Shown: positions 1 through 8,445, numbered from the stretch's first letter. The stretch is 46,889 nucleotides of DNA from Chloroflexota bacterium (GCA_030611885.1 JAUWOY010000027.1:1-46889), one strand, 5' to 3'. Translations and numbers: made by a program. The notes: generated by a model not told the origin, from the sequence alone.

Positions 1-547
1 CACCCCAGACGCTGATTTCTTCAAGGGCATACTTGAGCATCAATTGGCTGATGCTATTGACGAAACAACCAACCACCATAAGTTGCAAGGCGGTGTTCAA
101 ACGAAGCCGCGTCTTGGCCTGTTCGTCCTCGTTGCGCTCCAATGAGATCAGCACCGCGCCTGCGACGACGACCCCCACGCCGATGTAGGTCAGTGTGTCG
201 AACCGTTCGCCCAGAAAGAGAAATCCCCATAAGGCGCTAAAGACCGGTGAAGTCTGGGCCAGGGCCACTACGACCGAAGCATCGTTGTAACCCAGGGCTG
301 CAAAGTAGAGCACAATATAGGCCAGGTACACAGCGCCGCTGAAAAAGGCGAGCAATGTGGCTCCCAAAGGCGCGGTGTGAACGTCTACTGTGAGCAGCAT
401 GACAACCGCCGAGATCATGCCGTATGCGCTCATGAAGAAGGAGTAGATTATCGGGTCGGGGATTTGTTTCTCGACAACGAACTTGTCAACGACGCTAACG
501 CCTCCGTTGAGCGCGGCAGCGATAAGCGCTAAGGTCAGCCAACCCAC
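1..547 (-). CDS. EamA/DMT-family membrane transporter (C-terminal part cut by the window edge)
   Basis: Translating the minus strand from a GTG at 547 gives 182 residues with no stop before the edge, so the 3' part is missing. The product is hydrophobic, with several membrane segments separated by short loops, and has the EamA-like stretch ALAQTSPVFSALWGFLFLGE followed by another helix (YIGVGVVVAGAVLISLE). That is typical of one half of a 10-TM drug/metabolite transporter. A GAGG Shine-Dalgarno lies six bases before the GTG, which favours it over an in-frame ATG at 583. It is co-directional with the arginine cluster upstream but separated from it by about 275 bp in which I see no gene or clear terminator. 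The substrate cannot be told from sequence. Confidence 0.8.
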   Translation of the reverse strand, partial: MGWLTLALIAAALNGGVSVVDKFVVEKQIPDPIIYSFFMSAYGMISAVVMLLTVDVHTAPLGATLLAFFSGAVYLAYIVLYFAALGYNDASVVVALAQTSPVFSALWGFLFLGERFDTLTYIGVGVVVAGAVLISLERNEDEQAKTRLRLNTALQLMVVGCFVNSISQLMLKYALEEISVWG

Positions 548-823
548 AAGTAACCTCGTTTCACAGTTTGTTCCTATGCACATCCCTCAATGCAAAACAA
601 AAAGCACAGCCTGTCCTGGCGAGATCGCTTTGCTGCGTCCTCACAGGAGCCACGTCTGTGCTTGCGTACATACCAAGATTCTCTTCCTCCCTGTGAACCA
701 GTATAAGGCTTTCAAGTCTTCAACTTATGCCACTTACAATGCCCTCTTTCGCAATAGGCTTAATGGCAGCATCCATTTGCCGAGATGTTGTTCACCGAAT
801 CTGATAGCACGGGCAGGTTAGAG

Positions 824-3800
824 TTATCTCCCAGATCGATCCCATGAGATCCGTTCTCGACTGAGGGGCATGGACATGCATCGGGGCCCGCCCCGTGCCC
901 GGGATAGCTCGCGTCCCGTGATTTCGATAGCATATTTCCGCCGGTCACGCCGGTAAGAATTATCTCTTGGAATAGAAGCCTCCATCGTCTCTAGGATGGC
1001 TTCTCCTAATTCAGTCAATTTCAATTCTTCATTTTCTACTTTTACTACGTCATGGGCGTGGCAGACTTGGTACCCCGCCTTTTCCAATTCCTGGAAGGTG
1101 CGATAATTCCGCTCATAGCCGATTACTACTCCAGGAGCAACGGCCAGAACATTTGCCCCATCACACAATTGTTCTCGATCTTGATAAAGGGGGTTATCCC
1201 CTCCGACAAAAATGGACTTCAGCCTGTAGTTCGGGGCACCTTCGTAATGCCTTATCGCTTCTTCAAGTTCTTTGACCAGCGAGTTGACTTCGTACGTCTT
1301 GATGCTTTTCAGTTCCTGGGTCTCTGGGTCTCGATCCGCTGTGAGACGAACAACCCGTACTTGCTCAATCCCTTCGGGCACAATCATAGGTTGATAGACG
1401 AGACATTCGTCCTCGCTGAGCATCGTAAAGATCGTGTCCAAGTGCATGGTTGAGCGTTGGGCGGGCATTAAGACGACAAAAATCTCTTCGATGCGAGGAT
1501 CATCATCTTTTTGTTTTTCAAAGAGTTGGGTTGCTAGTTCTTCAAGCATCTCCCGCGTAGTCCGCTCGCTGCATCCGATGGCGAGAATGTGGTCATGGAT
1601 GACAAGGATATCCCCTCCTTCAATGCGCTGAAGCTTGCCCCGCTCTTTGACCTTTTCCAGTTTTTTCCCTGCTTCCCCCTTTCCTCCTTTTATCTCGTTG
1701 GCTTTTTCAGGCCCCTTCTCAGCTGCTTCCTTTGCCTTTTGTATTTCGCTAAAAAAATCAAACCAGAGATCTTGCCTCTCGATGTTGTCCTGTTTCACCA
1801 GGGCCTGCAAAGCATAATGAAGCAGCAGCCCTTCCCGAAGCCGGGCCGGTTTCTGCATGTAACACACGATAGCATTGTCGCCCACCACAGCAGCTGGATC
1901 GCGCATAAAGAGTATATTAGGAATCGGTGTCAGCAAGAAGGGATCAGCATCGTCCAAAAAGAGGGCCGGATGCGATGAATCCGCGGGCACACCCTCAATG
2001 AGTGCCCGAGTCAATTCCTCTGCGCCCTGTTCCCAGCACTCCTTCAGACGGGCCTTCAAAGTCTCCCCATAACTTGGCAACCATTTCCCGCCCCGCTCCT
2101 TGACCGCTTCTCTTTGCAGGTCAACAACTTTATCAAGGACATCGTCCAAACGTTCAATATCTCTTAGAGCCCTGAGGACCAGATCCTCGATTTCATAAAC
2201 TTTTATACCCAACGCTGTCAATAGTTTCCAGAAGTCCCTGTGCTCTTTCTGGGCAGTTTTCAGATCCAAAATATCGTCATAGAGCAGGGCAGTCTTGTTC
2301 GTTGGTGTCAGGTAGGCGAGTTCCTGTCCTGGCCTGTGGAGCACGACCTGACGCAAACACCCGGTTTCTGAGTGAACATCCAATCTGATCTCTTTGGGAT
2401 CTGTCGCATTTGGTTCCGCCGGCCTCGGTTGTTCTGTTTCGGTTTCTTGTTGTGAGCTTTTGACGTGAACAGAAGAAAGTCTATCCTCCATATCACTTCG
2501 TCTTAGCGGTACGTCATCTCGTCTTATCGGCAAGACCAGACTGCGTGGGCCACCGTGCGCCCGCGACAGCTCCGAATCATCCAGGGTGATAACAATACGG
2601 GAATCAGACTCTACGCATTCCTCGACTGCAGTCTGCTCTGCGTCAAGGAAAGTCTCGGCTCTGATAATCTTGTATCCCCACTTGTCCTCTAGATATCTTA
2701 GGGTTTCTTGATTACGCTCAGAGGCAATTAACTTACCAGGCGCCAGAGCCAGCATATTAAGCGCCTGATTGTGCCACTCCCGCTCCTGCAAAATCCGTTT
2801 TTCAACAGTCACCTCTTCGTCGTGAGGTAGACCTACTCCAGCGCAGTAGCCAACATTCTGACAGTCATACTTCAGGCCTACCGATTCCATAGCTTCTTTC
2901 ATGCTGTCATAGGCTTTGACACAGATTTGGCCCTTGTCCAGCCACATCTTGAGCATGGTTAGCTGGGCACCGTACTCTTCCATGATGGACGGGTAGATCA
3001 TGTACTGATCTTTGCCCGCAATTGAGAAAAAAGTGTCAAGATGGTTTTTTTTGTCATCGGCGATAATCGCCACGAGAACAGTCCGGATTTTGCTCCGGCG
3101 TTCGAACAATTCCTTGACCAGCGTATCAATCGCTGCAGCACTGGCTCGGTGACCGCAGCCGATCAGGAGCGTATCTGAGGACAGGACAAAAATGTTACCG
3201 CCTTCCAGCGTGTAGTGCGGTCCCTGGGTGAAGCGAACGTAATTGGCCTCCAAGGTAACGTTGCTATCACCGCTGGCGATCTGGGTATTCATGCCTACAT
3301 ACTCTTTTCCGCCGATTGAGAGCCCGCCAGAGCTGGAGAGCTTGAAATTAGTTCCCTCCAGAGAAACGTGCTCAAACCCTATATGCCCGCGCACCATCTC
3401 TCGCTTTGTGAGGCGACTTTCGAAATCGCCCAACCAGCGCCAGGGGGCAATGCCTTCACGACAAAAACGAGAGTGGTGACTAAAAATGAGGTCAAAGAGC
3501 AAGATTTCGCGGGATCGTACAGCGTGGGCCATACTGCTCATAATGACTCCATCACCAACAACCGTCGCGCAATCGCGGACGAACATCAGGTTAGGAAGCG
3601 GTGGAAAAACGTAAATGTCCTGGCGTAGAAAGCGGGTCAACGACTCTCCCCTGGGTTCACCGCCGATCAGAACGTCAGCCAGCCCTTCTGGAGAATAATC
3701 ACTCAATTGCTTGCAATAGTCAGGTGAATATCCTTCCAACCGACTAACAAGTTCAACAAATTTCCTGCGCCCTTCATAGCCAATCAGATGCAATGTTTCA

Positions 3801-4027
3801 GCTAGTAAATCCTGGAAATAATAGACCACGATGCCGGCCTTTTTCAAGATTTGGACCAGGCAGTCGTGGTCTTTGGCCACTTCTTTCAGGTAAAGGATAT
3901 CATCAAAAAGCATACGCCCAAAGTTCCGGGGCGTGACCATCTCGATCTCCCGGCCGGGCGTATGCACAATGACCTCTCGCAAACGACCAATCTCCGACGT
4001 TACAGAAAGGGGGACGCCATACTTCAT
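824..4027 (-). CDS. Tandem (double-domain) arginine deiminase, N-terminal copy lacking the catalytic Cys
   Basis: 1067 residues, about 2.5 times the usual arginine deiminase (ADI, near 410). ADI converts L-arginine to citrulline and ammonia. Two complete ADI-like units lie head to tail, about 1-505 and 545-1067, joined by a Gln/Glu/Pro-rich linker. Copy 1 has FVRDCATVVGD (Asp152), LEGGN (Glu275), HLDT (His329, Asp331) and the C-terminal loop HGGPRSLVLP, where the nucleophile position is Ser496 (AGT codon). Copy 2 has FMRDPAAVVGD, IEGGD, HLDT (His862, Asp864) and GGPRCMSMP with Cys1050 (TGC), so it keeps the expected catalytic set. A Lys/Glu-rich insertion (about 762-798) precedes the EGGD motif in copy 2. 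The ATG at 4027 follows a GGGAGGG ribosome site; a TTG at 4042 is in frame but less likely. It starts 21 bases after the EF-Tu stop and closes the arginine cluster. I infer one catalytic half and one that may bind arginine or serve only as a scaffold. Confidence 0.88.
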   Translation of the reverse strand: MKYGVPLSVTSEIGRLREVIVHTPGREIEMVTPRNFGRMLFDDILYLKEVAKDHDCLVQILKKAGIVVYYFQDLLAETLHLIGYEGRRKFVELVSRLEGYSPDYCKQLSDYSPEGLADVLIGGEPRGESLTRFLRQDIYVFPPLPNLMFVRDCATVVGDGVIMSSMAHAVRSREILLFDLIFSHHSRFCREGIAPWRWLGDFESRLTKREMVRGHIGFEHVSLEGTNFKLSSSGGLSIGGKEYVGMNTQIASGDSNVTLEANYVRFTQGPHYTLEGGNIFVLSSDTLLIGCGHRASAAAIDTLVKELFERRSKIRTVLVAIIADDKKNHLDTFFSIAGKDQYMIYPSIMEEYGAQLTMLKMWLDKGQICVKAYDSMKEAMESVGLKYDCQNVGYCAGVGLPHDEEVTVEKRILQEREWHNQALNMLALAPGKLIASERNQETLRYLEDKWGYKIIRAETFLDAEQTAVEECVESDSRIVITLDDSELSRAHGGPRSLVLPIRRDDVPLRRSDMEDRLSSVHVKSSQQETETEQPRPAEPNATDPKEIRLDVHSETGCLRQVVLHRPGQELAYLTPTNKTALLYDDILDLKTAQKEHRDFWKLLTALGIKVYEIEDLVLRALRDIERLDDVLDKVVDLQREAVKERGGKWLPSYGETLKARLKECWEQGAEELTRALIEGVPADSSHPALFLDDADPFLLTPIPNILFMRDPAAVVGDNAIVCYMQKPARLREGLLLHYALQALVKQDNIERQDLWFDFFSEIQKAKEAAEKGPEKANEIKGGKGEAGKKLEKVKERGKLQRIEGGDILVIHDHILAIGCSERTTREMLEELATQLFEKQKDDDPRIEEIFVVLMPAQRSTMHLDTIFTMLSEDECLVYQPMIVPEGIEQVRVVRLTADRDPETQELKSIKTYEVNSLVKELEEAIRHYEGAPNYRLKSIFVGGDNPLYQDREQLCDGANVLAVAPGVVIGYERNYRTFQELEKAGYQVCHAHDVVKVENEELKLTELGEAILETMEASIPRDNSYRRDRRKYAIEITGRELSRARGGPRCMSMPLSRERISWDRSGR

Positions 4028-4048
4028 TGTGAGCCCTCCCAAGTGATT

Positions 4049-5257
4049 TTATTCAATGATCTCGGTGATAACCCCTGCACCGACTGTACGCCTCCCATCG
4101 CGGAAGGCAAACCGCAATCCCCGCCCCAGCGCAACTGGGCGGTGAAGTTCGATTTCCATTTCTACATTGTCGCCTGGCATCGCCATTGCTTGATCTTCTT
4201 GTAACTTGATCTGACCGGTAACATCCATGGTTCTAATATATAGCTGTGGGCGATATCCGGTAAAGAAAGGTTTATGACGCCCACCTTCCTCCTTGGTCAA
4301 GACATAGACTTCGGCCTTGCAACGAGAATGGGCCTTAATCGATCCCGGTTCAGCCAACACATGCCCACGTTGGACTTCACCCAGTTCCACACCACGCAAC
4401 AAGCACCCCACGTCGTCGCCGGCCTGGGCCTGCTTCATGTACTTGCCAAACATCTCGATACTAGTTACAACCACGGTTCTTGAGCGGTCACTCAATCCTA
4501 CAATCTCCACCGAATCTCCGACCGAAATGACACCTCGCTCGATTTTGCCGGCCACTACGACCCCCCGTCCCTTGATGCTATACTCTTCGTCGACGGGCAT
4601 CAGGAAAGGTTTATCAATATCTCGTTGAGGCAAGGGAATATAGCTGTCTACGGTTTTCATAAGTTCGATAATCGGCCGGCAATATGGACAATCATCCTTT
4701 CCACAGCCACAATCACGGGCTAGTAGTGCGCTGCCCCGAATCATCGGAACGTCGTCACCCGGATATCCGTACTGACTCAAGAGTTCGGAGAGTTCCAACT
4801 CCACCAACTCGAGAAGCTCTTCATCGTCTACCAGTTCTACTTTGTTCAAGAACACAACGATCGCAGGAACGTCAATTTGACGAGCCAAGATGATGTGCTC
4901 ACGTGTCTGAAGCATCGGACCATGCGTGGCGTCCACGACCAAGATAGCGCCGTCCATCTGGGCAGCACCAGTGATCATGTTCTTAATATAGTCCACGTGA
5001 CCTGGACAATCAATGTGAGAATAGTGCCGGGTTTCTGTTTCGTATTCAATATGGGATGCAGGCACAGTGACAATCCTTAATGCGTCTCGGACGACACCGC
5101 CTTTGGCAATATCCGCGTACGCTTTTTCTTCGGTCAAGCCACGCGCGGCTAGAACCCGTGTGATGGCCGCCGTAAGCATGGTTTTCCCATGGGCAACATG
5201 GCCGATTGTCCCGATGTTTACGTGTGGTTTAGTTCGTTCGTATACTTGTTTCGACAT
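4049..5257 (-). CDS. tuf: Divergent elongation factor Tu paralogue with remodelled amino-acid pocket
   Basis: 402 residues, the normal EF-Tu length, collinear through the GTPase domain and domains 2 and 3. EF-Tu-GTP delivers aminoacyl-tRNA to the ribosome. It keeps DCPGH with the catalytic His, the Thr of switch I (RIVTV for RGITI), and YRPQ and VTG in domain 3. Unusual are GHVAHGKTM for GHVDHGKTT, NKVE for the G4 motif NKCD, and a Cys cluster ([11 protein letters not shown], bases about 4670-4720) before the domain 1-2 junction. In E. coli numbering the amino-acid pocket reads E215D, D216E, F218Y, T228A and N273D, with only H66 kept; R262 is Gly, and E390-G391 (Thermus numbering) are Asp-Arg. 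The ATG at 5257 has a GGGAGAG site. It lies 25 bases after tRNA-Arg(TCG) and 21 before the deiminase, so co-transcription is likely. It may be a specialised paralogue, an elfamycin-resistant copy or a decaying duplicate; the uninterrupted full-length frame argues against decay. Confidence 0.9.
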   Translation of the reverse strand: MSKQVYERTKPHVNIGTIGHVAHGKTMLTAAITRVLAARGLTEEKAYADIAKGGVVRDALRIVTVPASHIEYETETRHYSHIDCPGHVDYIKNMITGAAQMDGAILVVDATHGPMLQTREHIILARQIDVPAIVVFLNKVELVDDEELLELVELELSELLSQYGYPGDDVPMIRGSALLARDCGCGKDDCPYCRPIIELMKTVDSYIPLPQRDIDKPFLMPVDEEYSIKGRGVVVAGKIERGVISVGDSVEIVGLSDRSRTVVVTSIEMFGKYMKQAQAGDDVGCLLRGVELGEVQRGHVLAEPGSIKAHSRCKAEVYVLTKEEGGRHKPFFTGYRPQLYIRTMDVTGQIKLQEDQAMAMPGDNVEMEIELHRPVALGRGLRFAFRDGRRTVGAGVITEIIE

Positions 5258-5282
5258 AACTCTCCCTTCACATTGTGGTTAG

Positions 5283-5356
5283 TGCGCCTGGAGGGACTCG
5301 AACCCCCAACCCACGGTTTCGAAGACCGGCGCTCTGTCCAATTGAGCTACAGGCGC
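5283..5356 (-). tRNA. tRNA-Arg(TCG)
   Basis: A 74-base cloverleaf with acceptor GCGCCTG/CAGGCGC, D arm GCTC/GAGC, T loop TTCGAGT and anticodon loop CTTCGAA, giving anticodon TCG (codon CGA, possibly CGG). Discriminator A; D-loop GGA (A20) and C35 fit arginine identity elements. The outermost anticodon-stem pair (C27-U43) is mismatched. CCA is not encoded. It sits 34 bases after argS and 25 before tuf, inside the protein-coding part of the cluster. Confidence 0.93.
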
Positions 5357-5390
5357 ACATTAGCTGAAGATCACATAAGTGGCCTGGGGT

Positions 5391-7823
5391 TTACATCACT
5401 TCTGGTGCTTCGATCCCGAGGAGTGCGAGTCCGTTTGCTAAGGTCTGCCTGGCAGCTCGAACCAGTTGCAGGCGGGCGGCCCGCACTCCATCTGGGACAT
5501 CTCCTCGAAGTACATCACAATTCTGGTAGAAATCGGTGAAAAGGCTGGCCAATTCAAATACGTATGTAGATACCAAGTGTGGTTTGTAACGAGTTGCGGC
5601 CCGCAACACTACGTTGGGAAAGTCCGCAATTTTCTCGATCAAGTTGATCTCCGCTAGTAACTCTGCCTTGGGCCGAGATGTGATCGGTACACCTAGATGG
5701 CTGTAGTCTGGTTCCAGCCCTGAAATGGCTCCGGCCTTTTCCAAAACACGGCAAGCTCGGGCATGTGCATACTGAATATATGGTGCGGAACGGCCTTCAA
5801 AACTTAGAGCCTCTTCTAGATCAAACATGATGACTTTATTATCATCAACACTTATCATCGAGTACTTCATGGCCCCCAAAGCGACTGCCCGCGCAATCCC
5901 CCGTTTCTGTGCATCTTCCAAATCAGGGTTTTTGGCTTCAACTATAGCCAATGCGCGAGACACCGCCATTTCTACAAAATCCTCAAAAGGTACCACATTC
6001 CCTGCCCGAGAAGACATCGTTCCGGTAGGATCTGTCACAATCTCGTATGCCAAATGATAACAGTTCTTGGCTTGCTCAAAGCCCCACAGTTCCAGAACCT
6101 TGAAAACCTGCTTGAAATAGAATGCTTGTCTAACATCCACAACATAAATGGAGCGATCGACCTCATAGTCTTCAAATTTGCGCTTTGCCAGGGCCAAGTC
6201 CTTCGTTGAGTATAGAGAGGTTCCGTCGCTGCGCAAAATCAGAAGCGTGCGGTATTCGCCATCTGTCACCTCTCCGTGTTTGTCTCTCTTTTCGAGACCC
6301 AACAATTTATCAATGTGAACTAACACAGGTCCATCTGGTCGTAGGTCCTCGGCAATGCCTGTTTCCATCATGTCGTCAACGATTTCTTTGCCTTCTTCCT
6401 CGACCTCGCTCTCGTAGAACCAAACTTCGAACTCCGCTCCAAGAAAGTCATAGATTTCCCGGAACTCTTCCATGCTCCATTCTTTGGTCTTCTCCCAAAG
6501 CGCCACCAGCTCCGGATCCTTGGCATCCCAGCGCAGGAAAAGTTCTTTGATTTCTGCGTCCCACTGATCTATGTCGGGCCACCATTCCATTCGGTTATCA
6601 AGCGTTTCACAGAGTTCGAGTAACTCAGATAACGTCTGCCTTTGTTCAGTATCCCAAGCGTGACCATCCCCAGAAGAGCCAGAAGAAGAGATTCCCTCTT
6701 GAATCCAGTTGCTAACTTCTGGCCACAATGTTGGCACATGTTCTCCAACCGCGCCTGCCACGGCGTCTTGAACCCCAATATGCTGCATAACATACAAAGA
6801 TGCTTCGAGCGATCTTCCAGGCAACAGGTTTTCCAAGAGTTGACAGTACAAATCAGCCCCAGCCCCCCCGACAGTAATGGTAAAGCTAAGGTTGTCCCCT
6901 CTGTCCACAACCGCGCCGGATTTCTTTTTCTGGGCCATACTTTCCATACTACTCACAACCAGAGCACTGGATCCCTCTTCCTGGGCCAAGTTTTCAAGCC
7001 CTGATTTGATCTCCTCTACAACTCCTTGCCAGCCAGGGTCTAACTTGTATAGTAGCTGCTCTTTGACAGGACTCTCAAGGTGCTTGTCGACCCAGTTATG
7101 CAGTCTCTCTAGGAAAGAGGGAAGTCGAATCAGATCGTGGATCAAGCCTACCACATGATCCCGAAGCTCAACGCGCTGGTCAGCCTCGGCATAGACCTGG
7201 CCCAACCATTTGCCCCATCCCTCCACCGGCTCCTGCCCTTCATGAAATCTGGTGTAACACCACAAGCACTTGATAACGTGCATCCCAATGTCGCCAAGGT
7301 AATTCGCCGTAATAGTATCGAACCCTGCAAAATCCAGGATCAAAGCCAGAGAGTGGCCCAAACAGACATTGCGGAGGTGGCCCACATGAAAGGCTTTGTG
7401 CGTGTTGGGCTGAGAATACTCTACCATAATGCGTTCGGGCTTTGCGGCACCGCGTCCATAGTTTCGTCCCTCAGCCAGTACACTCTTAGCCAACTGTGAG
7501 GCTAGCGCTGGCACATCGAAATAGAAGTTGACATACCCTCCTTGGGCTCCAACACGCCCTGCTATTTCTACAGATTGCAACGCTTTGGCAATCTCTTCCG
7601 CAATTTCCGGAGCTCGTTCACGCGCAATACGAGATTTTGTCCTTTTGTCTAGATCCAGTCCCTCAAGTTCTTGAGCCGCCAACCTATAAGCAATAGATGT
7701 GGCCAAACCCCAGGCACCGAGAAAGGGAATATTTCGCCATTCGGGAGAGATCGGCTCATATCCAAGAGATTTAACAACGCGATCGAGCTGTTCAGTTAAG
7801 TAGTTTTTCTGAGTGGTTAACAT
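5391..7823 (-). CDS. argS: Arginyl-tRNA synthetase with a large insertion
   Basis: Class I arginyl-tRNA synthetase that charges tRNA-Arg with L-arginine. It has 810 residues against roughly 550-600 in ordinary bacterial ArgRS. The N-terminal additional domain covers about 1-110. The substrate motif SQPNTHKAFHVGHLRN (137-152) holds the HIGH equivalent HVGH at 146-149; the arginine-pocket segment LYSTKD is at 537-542, VDVRQAFYFKQVF at 562-574 and the KMSK-like MSSRAGN at 603-609. The C-terminal anticodon-binding domain is normal (PYIQYAHARA near 681). About 200 extra residues, roughly 215-420, split the catalytic domain after GDIGMHVIK. They include a Ser/Gly-rich stretch and no motif I recognise. 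The ATG at 7823 has AGAGG six bases upstream; the longer frame to 7937 lacks this support. It lies between four tRNA-Arg genes upstream and a fifth 34 bases downstream. Catalytic residues look intact, so I expect an active enzyme. Confidence 0.93.
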   Translation of the reverse strand: MLTTQKNYLTEQLDRVVKSLGYEPISPEWRNIPFLGAWGLATSIAYRLAAQELEGLDLDKRTKSRIARERAPEIAEEIAKALQSVEIAGRVGAQGGYVNFYFDVPALASQLAKSVLAEGRNYGRGAAKPERIMVEYSQPNTHKAFHVGHLRNVCLGHSLALILDFAGFDTITANYLGDIGMHVIKCLWCYTRFHEGQEPVEGWGKWLGQVYAEADQRVELRDHVVGLIHDLIRLPSFLERLHNWVDKHLESPVKEQLLYKLDPGWQGVVEEIKSGLENLAQEEGSSALVVSSMESMAQKKKSGAVVDRGDNLSFTITVGGAGADLYCQLLENLLPGRSLEASLYVMQHIGVQDAVAGAVGEHVPTLWPEVSNWIQEGISSSGSSGDGHAWDTEQRQTLSELLELCETLDNRMEWWPDIDQWDAEIKELFLRWDAKDPELVALWEKTKEWSMEEFREIYDFLGAEFEVWFYESEVEEEGKEIVDDMMETGIAEDLRPDGPVLVHIDKLLGLEKRDKHGEVTDGEYRTLLILRSDGTSLYSTKDLALAKRKFEDYEVDRSIYVVDVRQAFYFKQVFKVLELWGFEQAKNCYHLAYEIVTDPTGTMSSRAGNVVPFEDFVEMAVSRALAIVEAKNPDLEDAQKRGIARAVALGAMKYSMISVDDNKVIMFDLEEALSFEGRSAPYIQYAHARACRVLEKAGAISGLEPDYSHLGVPITSRPKAELLAEINLIEKIADFPNVVLRAATRYKPHLVSTYVFELASLFTDFYQNCDVLRGDVPDGVRAARLQLVRAARQTLANGLALLGIEAPEVM

Positions 7824-8050
7824 GATTGACCTCTTTGAGTCAAGAACTGGTTTGCAGCTTCCGAGCTTTCGGGGCCATCCAGTTTCCTGGAAACGCCGGT
7901 TGAGTAGGCTCGGAGCACAGCGAAAAGCCGTATCCAAGTTACGCGGAACCCCATCCAGACTTGCCTGCTTAATTAGATGCGCCTACAACTACTCAGTCAG
8001 CGCTGGCTCGCCTCCAGGCTGAGAACTGAATGTCCCTGCTAATCTTTTAG

Positions 8051-8124
8051 TGCGCCCGACAGGATTCGAACCTGCGACCTCAGCGTCCGCAGCGCTGCGC
8101 TCTGATCCCCTGAGCTACGGGCGC
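8051..8124 (-). tRNA. tRNA-Arg(GCG)
   Basis: A 74-base cloverleaf: acceptor GCGCCCG/CGGGCGC, perfect anticodon stem CAGCG/CGCTG, loop CTGCGGA giving anticodon GCG (codons CGC and CGU), T loop TTCGAAT, discriminator A. Most bacteria read this box with an ACG anticodon whose A34 is deaminated to inosine by TadA, so a G34 arginine tRNA is unusual. It is the last of four tandem tRNA-Arg genes and lies 227 bases before argS. CCA is not encoded. Confidence 0.92.
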
Positions 8125-8155
8125 GCAATGACAAAGATAACTGATCCACTAATGG

Positions 8156-8228
8156 TGCGCCTGACAGGAATCGAACCTGCAACCTAGGGTTTAGGAGACC
8201 CTTGCTCTGTCCATTGAGCTACAGGCGC
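8156..8228 (-). tRNA. tRNA-Arg(CCT)
   Basis: A 73-base cloverleaf: acceptor GCGCCTG/CAGGCGC, anticodon stem AGGGT/ACCCT, loop CTCCTAA giving anticodon CCT (codon AGG), T loop TTCGATT, discriminator A. It is separated from its neighbours by 31 and 43 bases, consistent with one processed polycistronic transcript. Confidence 0.94.
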
Positions 8229-8271
8229 ACGATTGGTACAGAGCATCTGGGTAGATTCATTGTGTTGTGAG

Positions 8272-8344
8272 TGCGCCTGGCGGGACTCGAACCCGCAGCC
8301 TACGATTTAGAAGACCGGTGCTCTGTCCATTGAGCTACAGGCGC
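8272..8344 (-). tRNA. tRNA-Arg(TCT)
   Basis: A 73-base cloverleaf: acceptor GCGCCTG/CAGGCGC, loop CTTCTAA giving anticodon TCT (codon AGA, possibly AGG), T arm GCGGG/CCCGC, discriminator A. The anticodon stem CCGGT/ATCGT has one mismatch and one G-U pair. Its acceptor stem is the same as those of the CCT and TCG isoacceptors, suggesting local duplication. Confidence 0.93.
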
Positions 8345-8364
8345 ATCTACGATGTTGAAACTAA

Positions 8365-8436
8365 TACCCCCAGGGCGACTCGAACGCCCGCACATGGCTT
8401 CGGAGGCCACTGCTCTATCCACTGAGCTATGGGGGC
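8365..8436 (-). tRNA. tRNA-Arg(CCG)
   Basis: A 72-base cloverleaf: acceptor GCCCCCA/TGGGGGT (G-U at the end pair), anticodon stem GTGGC/GCCAT, loop CTCCGAA giving anticodon CCG (codon CGG), T loop TTCGAGT, discriminator A. It is the first gene of the cluster, starting about ten bases downstream of a -10-like element. Confidence 0.93.
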
Positions 8437-8445
8437 TTTAGCAGT

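Noticed and set aside
5264..5282. Encoded CCA end for tRNA-Arg(TCG)
   Set aside because: The bases following the discriminator are CT, not CCA; the same holds for the other four tRNAs.
7930..7960. T-box riboswitch in the argS leader
   Set aside because: The core match is partial, the fourth base of the UGGN would not pair with discriminator A of tRNA-Arg, and no terminator or specifier stem is visible.
7960..8040. A sixth tRNA or tRNA fragment downstream of tRNA-Arg(GCG)
   Set aside because: A GCGCCTACAACTACTC stretch looks tRNA-like but no T arm or complementary acceptor strand is present.
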